In this document: positions 1 through 4,551 of the stretch, in pieces
Position numbering within the stretch: position 1 is the stretch's first letter
Layout: each line of letters starts with the position of its first letter
DNA from: Actinomycetales bacterium
Lineage (GTDB): Bacteria > Actinomycetota > Actinomycetes > Propionibacteriales > Nocardioidaceae
Length of the DNA: 5,084 nt
Direction: 5' to 3'
NCBI GenBank assembly: GCA_012513165.1
Contig: JAAZCT010000326.1
Coordinates: 1 to 5,084, forward strand
Notes under the pieces: model-generated
The model's database searches: none
Told to the model about the DNA's origin: nothing
The model's input: only the letters and a program-made list of their open reading frames with translations
Made by a program: the position numbers and the translations under genes

Positions 1-70
1 ATGCGCAACGGATCAGTAGTCACATACCCAGCCTAAGACCTTGCCTATAGCAACGGTCACGCCCACGGCA

Positions 71-83
71 TAGGCTGAGCTAG
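71..83 (+). promoter_or_regulatory. Probable leaderless promoter -10 box (TAGGCT) of the ten-cysteine protein gene
   Basis: TAGGCT at 71-76 fits the actinobacterial -10 pattern TAnnnT and lies exactly 7 nt before the ATG at 84, so transcription would begin at or next to the start codon. No convincing Shine-Dalgarno lies in front of the ATG, which agrees with leaderless expression. The same hexamer with the same 7-nt gap precedes the radA ATG. No good -35 hexamer is visible at 16-18 bp. Another weak -10-like string, TATAGC, lies at 46-51. The call is an inference from spacing and has no transcription-start data behind it. Confidence 0.5.
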
Positions 84-824
84 ATGGCTGAAATTTCTTT
101 GGGATTCCCCCGCAGTTTCGTCGAGTTCTCGAACCCCGAAGACTCCGACGAAGTGTTCCGCTGTGATCTGACGTGGCTGACGTCTCGTTGGTCGTGCATC
201 TTCGGTCAGGGTTGCCCCGGGATCTATGAGACCGCCCCCGAAGTTGGCTGCTGCACCCTCGGCGCGCATTTTGCTGGCGAGGAGGACCACGCCCGAGTGG
301 CGGGGTTTGTGGAGCAACTCGATCCCACCGAATGGGAACTTCACGACGAAGGCCATCGGGCCGGCTGGACCGACACCGATGAAGACGGCGAACTCAAAAC
401 CCGGGCCTTCGGCGGCGCTTGCATTTTTCACAACTCGAAGGGATTCCCCGGAGGCTACGGCTGCGCACTGCACGCGCATGCGCTCGCCACTGGGCTCGAC
501 CCGGTCGAAACGAAGCCTGACGTGTGTTGGCAGTTGCCGTTGCGTCGGTCCTTCCGCGAAGTCGATCTCGGCGACGGCAACACCTACACGGAAACCACGA
601 TCGGCGAGTACACCCGGGCAGGCTGGGGACCTGGCGGTGCGGACCTGGATTGGTACTGCACCTCGAACACCGAGGCGCATGTCGGCAGCCAGCCCGTGTT
701 CGTTTCGAACCGCTCAGAGTTGGTCGCGTTGATGGGCGAACCGGCGTATGCGTTGCTGGTCGGGCACTGCGAAGCGTTCGTGGCGGCGGGACGCCCGGTG
801 CCGCATCCGGCGGATACTAACTGA
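84..824 (+). CDS. Conserved ten-cysteine protein, putative metal or Fe-S binding, function unknown
   Basis: This is a 246-residue protein that I recognise as a conserved actinobacterial hypothetical, but I know of no experimentally defined role. It has ten cysteines: C27, C38, C44, the pair C56-C57, C113, C127, C148, C192 and C229. The N-terminal C-x10-C-x5-C-x11-CC cluster and the later KPDVCWQLPLR segment (residues 144-154) recall the zinc/iron-chelating YkgJ-like and DUF3109-like proteins, where clustered cysteines and a late Cys before a Pro-Leu/Ile-Arg motif are typical. The central GGACIFHN and GFPGGYGCALH segments (residues 110-130) look like the conserved core. There is no signal peptide or membrane segment, so it is probably cytoplasmic. 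The start at 84 gives MAEISLGFPR and sits 7 nt after a TAGGCT box. The VOC-protein gene follows 66 bp downstream on the same strand. That it is a real gene is fairly sure; metal binding is inferred from the cysteine pattern alone. Confidence 0.85.
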   Translation: MAEISLGFPRSFVEFSNPEDSDEVFRCDLTWLTSRWSCIFGQGCPGIYETAPEVGCCTLGAHFAGEEDHARVAGFVEQLDPTEWELHDEGHRAGWTDTDEDGELKTRAFGGACIFHNSKGFPGGYGCALHAHALATGLDPVETKPDVCWQLPLRRSFREVDLGDGNTYTETTIGEYTRAGWGPGGADLDWYCTSNTEAHVGSQPVFVSNRSELVALMGEPAYALLVGHCEAFVAAGRPVPHPADTN

Positions 825-860
825 TGCGCATTTCTCCCCGCCGGTGACCCGCGCCACACT

Positions 861-881
861 CTTGGCCCACCGACGGGCAAG
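861..881 (+). other. Small hairpin ending 9 nt before the VOC-protein start
   Basis: CTTG-(G)-CCC at 861-868 pairs with GGGCAAG at 875-881 around the loop ACCGAC, giving a 7-bp stem with one bulged G. No run of T follows, so it is not an intrinsic terminator. It covers the GGG, the only weakly purine-rich stretch in front of the ATG at 891, so it could affect translation initiation if the transcript reads through from the upstream gene. It may also be chance in GC-rich DNA. Confidence 0.3.
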
Positions 882-890
882 AATGTGACC

Positions 891-1529
891 ATGCACCTCG
901 ATCATCTTTCCTTCGCAGTCGGTTCCAAGAACCTCACGGAAACGGCCGCGGAACTGGCCGAGCTTTTTGGTGCGCCGCTGCTGACTGGTGGCCCTCATCC
1001 ACGGTTCGGCACCATGAATATGATCTTGCCGCTTCAAGATGGCCAGTACTTGGAACTTGTCGAAGCGTTGGATCACCCAGCTTCGGACAAGGCACCCTTT
1101 GGTCAGGCCGTTCGTGAGCGCACCGCTTCGGGTGGCGGCTGGCTGGGTTGGTGCGTTTCGGTGACCGACATCGAGCCAGTCGAGGCGAAGATCGGTCGCC
1201 ACGCTGTTCCCGGCAACCGGCATCGCCCTGATGGTTTCAACCTCACTTGGCGTCAGATTGGCGTGAACGGCACCAAAGCCGATCCGCAACTTCCGTTCGT
1301 TATTTGCTGGGATATTCCTGCTGAAGAACATCCTTCACGAATGGCCGACACCGGAATCAAACTCGTGAGCCTCGACATTGCAGGCAACCCTGAACGCATC
1401 TCGGACTGGCTGGGCGAGAAAGCCATCATCGCGCTAGACGACGTCACCGTCAACTGGGTTGCCCCGCACGGCACGCCTGGCATCATGGCGGCAGTTTTCG
1501 AAACCCCTAACGGCGAAGTTCGACTCTAA
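891..1529 (+). CDS. VOC-superfamily (glyoxalase-like domain) protein
   Basis: This 212-residue protein resembles the Glyoxalase_3 type of the vicinal-oxygen-chelate fold. The N-terminus MHLDHLSFAV gives the first beta strand, with H4 at the usual metal-ligand position. The segment GTMNMILPL..YLELVEAL (residues 40-60) holds E56, the usual second ligand. The second half has GWLGWCVSV (residues 83-91), a DGFNLTW strand (114-120) and LPFVICWD (134-141) followed by HPSR, all typical of this family. Members bind a divalent metal and act on small electrophiles or aromatic compounds, but the substrate cannot be read from sequence. The ATG at 891 is preferred because it starts the domain directly; an in-frame GTG at 885 would add two residues. 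The Shine-Dalgarno is poor. AAGAAT at 879-884, 6 nt before the ATG, could be a leaderless -10. The gene converges on the HExxH protein gene with 24 bp between the stop codons. The fold assignment is solid; the function is unknown. Confidence 0.85.
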   Translation: MHLDHLSFAVGSKNLTETAAELAELFGAPLLTGGPHPRFGTMNMILPLQDGQYLELVEALDHPASDKAPFGQAVRERTASGGGWLGWCVSVTDIEPVEAKIGRHAVPGNRHRPDGFNLTWRQIGVNGTKADPQLPFVICWDIPAEEHPSRMADTGIKLVSLDIAGNPERISDWLGEKAIIALDDVTVNWVAPHGTPGIMAAVFETPNGEVRL

Positions 1530-1553
1530 GTTCGGGTCGGAACGCCTACCGAT

Positions 1554-1904
1554 TCATTCATCGCTCGTCCTGTAGCCGCCACGTTTCAGACCGGCTTCTT
1601 GCTCGAACTTGTTCGTGAGCGGGTTCCTACCAGCCGCCACATACCGGAAGATGAACGTGAGCCCATGACGTTCCCACTGATCCATGTGGACTCGTTCGTG
1701 CGCCAGCACGTCAGCTGTTCTCATTCGAGGATTCGCCCCGGTCGCGAAGGTGGTGCCGATCGTGGTGCCGCCGCGAGCCCACAGTCGCACTTTGGCGCCG
1801 TGACAAACCGTGAGCCCATCGGACAAGTAATGGTTGGCTCCCGCAAGCCGATTCACCTGCAGATAGACAAAACCGAGTGCCTGCGCTGATGCTTTGTTGA
1901 ACAT
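1554..1904 (-). CDS. Small HExxH-motif protein, putative zinc metalloprotease-like, function unknown
   Basis: This protein has 116 residues when started at the ATG at 1904. That start has GGTGA at 1914-1910 with a 5-nt gap, which fits better than the in-frame GTG at 1913 (119 residues). Conserved-looking elements, in order, are ARGGTTIGTTFATG (residues 43-56), HERVHMDQW with the HExxH zinc motif (H69, E70, H73), and NKFEQEAGLKRGGY near the C-terminus, where E101 or E103 could supply a third ligand. I recall similar short actinobacterial proteins, some labelled 'Fe-S oxidoreductase' in databases, a name the sequence does not support because only one cysteine (C34) is present. No signal peptide or clear membrane segment is seen. 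HExxH in so short a protein could mean a minimal peptidase domain or merely a zinc site. It is transcribed divergently from radA and convergently with the VOC gene. The plus-strand reading frame over the same bases (1599-1889) lacks any recognisable motif. Confidence 0.8.
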   Translation of the reverse strand: MFNKASAQALGFVYLQVNRLAGANHYLSDGLTVCHGAKVRLWARGGTTIGTTFATGANPRMRTADVLAHERVHMDQWERHGLTFIFRYVAAGRNPLTNKFEQEAGLKRGGYRTSDE

Positions 1905-1929
1905 CGCTTTCACCCGCTTTCGTCTGCAA

Positions 1930-1953
1930 CTTTTCGCCCAGCGCCTTTTCGCC
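1930..1953. repeat. Two direct copies of CTTTTCGCC in the divergent control region
   Basis: CTTTTCGCC occurs at 1930-1938 and again at 1945-1953, 15 bp apart start to start. The copies lie between the start of the HExxH gene and the radA promoter, where a regulator could bind. On the minus strand they read GGCGAAAAG and fall within the probable 5' leader of the HExxH gene. Identity over nine bases is directly visible; a binding function is speculation. Confidence 0.4.
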
Positions 1954-1964
1954 GCGCTCGCTTG

Positions 1965-1976
1965 TGAGTGAACTCA
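1965..1976. promoter_or_regulatory. Short palindrome TGAGT-GA-ACTCA upstream of radA
   Basis: TGAGT at 1965-1969 and ACTCA at 1972-1976 form a perfect 5-bp inverted repeat around GA. It ends 22 bp before the radA -10 box, overlapping where a -35 element or an upstream activator would sit. It does not match the actinobacterial LexA box (CGAAC-N4-GTTCG). It could be an operator, or chance for so short an element. Confidence 0.25.
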
Positions 1977-1981
1977 GATTA

Positions 1982-2011
1982 ATGTCGGTGGGGGCGTTTA
2001 GGCTAACTCGC
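1982..2011 (+). promoter_or_regulatory. radA promoter with PafBC (RecA-NDp) DNA-damage motif and leaderless start
   Basis: The LexA/RecA-independent damage promoter of mycobacteria, driven by the PafBC activator, has the consensus tTGTCRgtg-N8-TAnnnT as I recall it. Here ATGTCGGTG at 1982-1990 is followed by exactly 8 nt (1991-1998) and then TAGGCT at 1999-2004. Only the first, weakly conserved T differs. Seven bases later comes the ATG of radA at 2012, so the transcript should be leaderless; no Shine-Dalgarno is present at a useful distance. No LexA box is seen. The inference is that radA in this organism is induced by DNA damage through a PafBC-like regulator. The match is read directly from the sequence; the regulation is not proven. 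Confidence 0.7.
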
Positions 2012-3361
2012 ATGGCTGCGAAAACTAAGAACGCTTTCTCCTGCTCCGAATGCGGCTGGACCACATCGAAGTGGGTCGGCCGTTGTGGCGAGTGCCAGGC
2101 GTGGGGCACGGTCGATGTGACCGGCGCGGCTCGCTCCACGCGCACCGCTCCCGGGCCTGTCAGTTCGCCTGCGGTGCCGATCAGCGAAGTCGGCCTAGAA
2201 GACGCAGCTGCGACGAGTTCCGGCATCCTCGAATTGGATCGCGTCCTCGGCGGTGGCGTCGTTCCCGGCGCCGTCATGCTGCTCGCCGGTGAACCGGGGG
2301 TCGGCAAGTCCACGCTGCTGCTCGAAGTCGCTGCGCGCTGGGCAGCCAGTGGCCGCCGCACTCTCTACGTTTCGGGCGAGGAGTCCGCTGCTCAAGTCCG
2401 TTTGCGGGCCGAGCGCACCGGCGCATTGCACGACGAGTTGTTTCTAGCGGCCGAAACGGATCTGGGCGGTTTGCTGACACACATAGACGAGGTCGAGCCG
2501 AGCCTGCTGATCGTCGATTCCGTGCAGACCATGGGTTCGGCCCAAATCGACGGCGTTCCCGGTGGGGTCACCCAGGTCCGCGAAGTGGCGGGCGCCGTGA
2601 TCGCTCGGGCGAAAGCTCAGGGCATCGCCACATTGCTCGTGGGTCACGTCACTAAGGACGGCTCGGTTGCGGGTCCTCGCGTGCTGGAACACCTCGTCGA
2701 TGTGGTTCTGCAGTTCGAGGGAGACCGCACCTCACGTTTGCGACTCTTGCGCGCAGCCAAGAACCGCTTCGGCCCGGTCGACGAAGTCGGCTGTTTCGAT
2801 CTGGTGGATCGCGGCATCGTCGAGGTACCCGACCCAACGGGCCTGTTTGTGTCTCATCACGCCTCCCCTGTTCCCGGCACTTGCGTCACGGTAACGATGG
2901 AGGGACGTCGCCCACTTTTGGCCGAGGTCCAAGCATTAACCGTGCCCGCGACGACCCCCTCACCTCGACGCACCTCGAGTGGTTTGGACTCGGCTCGGGT
3001 GGCCATGATTCTTGCTGTCCTCACGAAGCACGGAGTGGCGCTGGGCGCAGCCGACATCTACACGGCTTCGGTGGGTGGCGCACGGTTGACAGAAGCATCG
3101 ATCGATCTGGCTGTGGCACTCGCAGTGTTTTCAGCTGCGGGCGAAAGTCCACTCCCCTCCGGTTTGGTGGCCATCGGCGAGGTCGGTTTGGCGGGCGAAG
3201 TTCGTCCCGTCCGAAACCTTGAGTCGCGTCTGCGCGAGGCCGCGCGAATCGGCTTCACGCATGCGATCGTCCCTGAAGGCACCGAAGAACTCAGTTCGCT
3301 CGGCTTGTCTATTGCCAGGGTTCCAGATCTTCGCTCGGCCCTGCGCTCGCTGAACGCCTGA
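2012..3361 (+). CDS. radA: DNA repair protein RadA (RecA-like branch-migration ATPase)
   Basis: This 449-residue protein is close to the usual length of about 450-460. RadA processes recombination intermediates by driving branch migration alongside RecA in the cytoplasm. The N-terminal zinc finger is C11-x2-C14-x10-C25-x2-C28. The RecA-like ATPase core has Walker A GEPGVGKST (residues 93-101), Walker B LLIVDS (165-170) and the RadA-specific KNRFG motif (250-254). The C-terminal Lon-protease-like domain (about 325-449) carries ASVGGARLTEASIDLAVAL where Lon has its catalytic serine loop, so it is a scaffold without peptidase activity, as normal for RadA. The ATG at 2012 is chosen because it gives MAAKTKNAFSCSECGW just before the zinc finger and lies 7 nt after the TAGGCT box; a start at 1964 would add 16 residues with no family support and would include the promoter. 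disA follows 125 bp downstream. All key residues are intact. Confidence 0.97.
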   Translation: MAAKTKNAFSCSECGWTTSKWVGRCGECQAWGTVDVTGAARSTRTAPGPVSSPAVPISEVGLEDAAATSSGILELDRVLGGGVVPGAVMLLAGEPGVGKSTLLLEVAARWAASGRRTLYVSGEESAAQVRLRAERTGALHDELFLAAETDLGGLLTHIDEVEPSLLIVDSVQTMGSAQIDGVPGGVTQVREVAGAVIARAKAQGIATLLVGHVTKDGSVAGPRVLEHLVDVVLQFEGDRTSRLRLLRAAKNRFGPVDEVGCFDLVDRGIVEVPDPTGLFVSHHASPVPGTCVTVTMEGRRPLLAEVQALTVPATTPSPRRTSSGLDSARVAMILAVLTKHGVALGAADIYTASVGGARLTEASIDLAVALAVFSAAGESPLPSGLVAIGEVGLAGEVRPVRNLESRLREAARIGFTHAIVPEGTEELSSLGLSIARVPDLRSALRSLNA

Positions 3362-3362
3362 C

Positions 3363-3381
3363 GATCTGCCTTCTGGCGATC
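3363..3381 (+). other. Weak hairpin just after the radA stop codon
   Basis: GATC-(T)-GCC at 3363-3370 pairs with GGCGATC at 3375-3381 around a TTCT loop, a 7-bp stem with one bulged T. No T-run follows (the next bases are TGCTCTCGG), so an intrinsic terminator is not supported. It could protect the radA 3' end or slow polymerase between radA and disA. Confidence 0.3.
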
Positions 3382-3437
3382 TGCTCTCGGGGGTAGCGAA
3401 CTTCAATCGTGATGAGGTTTCATAGAGTCTGGGGCAT

Positions 3438-3443
3438 TAGAGT
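3438..3443 (+). promoter_or_regulatory. Candidate -10 box (TAGAGT) for an internal disA promoter
   Basis: TAGAGT at 3438-3443 fits TAnnnT and would give a transcript with a leader of roughly 35-40 nt containing the disA Shine-Dalgarno. An identical TAGAGT lies 15 bp upstream at 3423-3428 and could serve instead. Neither has a clear -35 element, and neither carries the TGTCR damage motif found at radA. Together with the 125-bp gap this suggests, weakly, that disA can be transcribed independently of radA. Confidence 0.3.
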
Positions 3444-3470
3444 ATGAGCTGATGGCCCATCCGGGCTGCA

Positions 3471-3477
3471 GGGAGGG
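3471..3477 (+). promoter_or_regulatory. Strong Shine-Dalgarno (GGGAGGG) of disA
   Basis: GGGAGGG at 3471-3477 lies 9 nt before the ATG at 3487 and fixes the disA start. It is the best ribosome binding site in the window and contrasts with radA and the first gene, which have none. Confidence 0.85.
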
Positions 3478-3486
3478 ACTGCACAC

Positions 3487-4551
3487 ATGACACTCAACGC
3501 CGAGCTTCGCTCGATGCTGTCGTCCCTCGCCCCGGGAACTGAACTGCGCAATGGCCTCGAACGCATTCTGCGCGGCCGCACGGGCGCACTCATCGTTCTG
3601 GGCCACGACCGCATGATCGAATCGCTGTGCAGCGGCGGCTTCAACCTCGACGTCCCATTCACGGCGACGGGCTTGCGCGAGTTGGCGAAGATGGACGGCG
3701 CGATCATTCTGGACTCGGCTGCCAGCCACATCGTCCGCGCCGGCGTGCAACTCGTTCCCGACTCTTCGATCCCCACCGAAGAGACCGGAACCCGCCACCG
3801 CACCGCCGACCGCATGGCGAAGCAGACGGGCGTTCCGGTGATTTCCGTTTCGGCCTCGATGCACATCATTGCTCTGTATTTGAACGATCACCGTTACGTG
3901 TTGGAAGAGCCAGCCGCCGTTCTGGGCCGCGCGAACCAAGCCCTCCAGACTCTGGCTCGGTACCGCACTCGCTTGGACGAAGTCACCGATGCGTTGTCGG
4001 CACTCGAGATCGAAGACCTCGTGACCGTCCGCGATATCGCCTCGGTTGCACAACGCCTCGAAATGGTGGCGCGCATCGCCGACGAGATCGACGCCTATGT
4101 GCTCGAACTCGGCACGGACGGCCGCTTGCTGGCGCTCCAATCCGAAGAGCTCGTCGGCGGGGTTCTCGCTGAACGCGAACTCGTTGTTCGCGACTACCTA
4201 CCTACGGCCGATGAAGAGTCAGTCGAAGCAGTCTTGGCCACGGTCGACGAGTTGTCGCAAGAGGATCTCGTGGACCTGCACCTTGTGGCCCAAGCCATGA
4301 CCTTGACCAACTCGCCAAATCTGGATTCGTCTTTGACGCCGCGCGGATACCGGATCTTGGCCCGGGTCCCCCGCCTGCCACCGGCCGTGATCGATCGCCT
4401 GATCGAACACTTCGGCAGCCTGCAACGCTTGCTCGCTGCAAGTTTGGATGACCTTCAGGCCGTTGAGGGTGTCGGCGAACTGCGCGCACGAAGTGTTCGC
4501 GACTCGCTTTCGCGTCTCGCCGATTCCTCCATGATGGACCGCTACGTCTAG
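3487..4551 (+). CDS. disA: DNA integrity scanning diadenylate cyclase DisA
   Basis: This 354-residue protein is close to the roughly 358 of mycobacterial DisA. It condenses two ATP into c-di-AMP and, as an octamer, binds branched DNA such as recombination intermediates, which lowers cyclase activity. The N-terminal DAC domain (about residues 1-145) has the DGA motif D70-G71-A72 and the ATP-binding RHRTA motif (R103-H104-R105-T106-A107); both are intact, so an active cyclase is expected. A helical linker with LSALEIEDLVTVRD (170-183) and LELGTDGRLLALQ (206-218) follows. A C-terminal helix-hairpin-helix region (about 296-345) includes LIEHFGSLQRLL and the VEGVGELRARSV hairpin that binds DNA. 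The start at 3487 follows a strong Shine-Dalgarno. The gene lies downstream of radA on the same strand, and RadA is reported to bind and inhibit DisA in other bacteria. Its TAG stop overlaps, on the opposite strand, the stop of the convergent gene, leaving no room for a terminator. Confidence 0.98.
   Translation: MTLNAELRSMLSSLAPGTELRNGLERILRGRTGALIVLGHDRMIESLCSGGFNLDVPFTATGLRELAKMDGAIILDSAASHIVRAGVQLVPDSSIPTEETGTRHRTADRMAKQTGVPVISVSASMHIIALYLNDHRYVLEEPAAVLGRANQALQTLARYRTRLDEVTDALSALEIEDLVTVRDIASVAQRLEMVARIADEIDAYVLELGTDGRLLALQSEELVGGVLAERELVVRDYLPTADEESVEAVLATVDELSQEDLVDLHLVAQAMTLTNSPNLDSSLTPRGYRILARVPRLPPAVIDRLIEHFGSLQRLLAASLDDLQAVEGVGELRARSVRDSLSRLADSSMMDRYV

Noticed and set aside
1..36. 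Short in-frame reading from base 1 to a TAA at 34-36, possibly the end of an upstream gene
   Set aside because: Only eleven codons, with codon choices unlike the neighbouring genes and no recognisable C-terminus. It cannot be told from intergenic sequence.
54..76. Damage-type (PafBC) motif before the ten-cysteine gene
   Set aside because: Only GTCA is in the right register before TAGGCT. Most other consensus positions do not match, so chance is the better explanation.
57..680. Minus-strand open frame of 207 codons
   Set aside because: It lies antisense to the well-supported ten-cysteine gene, and its Val/Arg/Ala-rich translation shows no motif.
714..1331. Minus-strand open frame of 205 codons
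   Set aside because: It spans parts of two plus-strand genes and their gap, and has no recognisable domain. It is a byproduct of GC-rich codon use.
1534..1554. Possible terminator between the VOC and HExxH genes (GGTCGG ... CCGATT)
   Set aside because: The stem is six pairs with two G-U pairs and an 8-nt loop, reads worse on the other strand, and lacks a T-run.
1599..1889. Plus-strand open frame of 96 codons
   Set aside because: It is antisense to the HExxH gene, which has a ribosome binding site and recognisable conserved segments; this frame has neither.
3446..3470. Hairpin-like GCCC-ATCC-GGGC in the disA leader
   Set aside because: A 4-bp stem is expected often by chance in GC-rich DNA, and it leaves the Shine-Dalgarno free; no riboswitch-like structure is apparent.
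3403..4140. Minus-strand open frame of 245 codons opposite disA
   Set aside because: It is fully explained as the antisense of the DAC domain region; no family resemblance and an odd composition.
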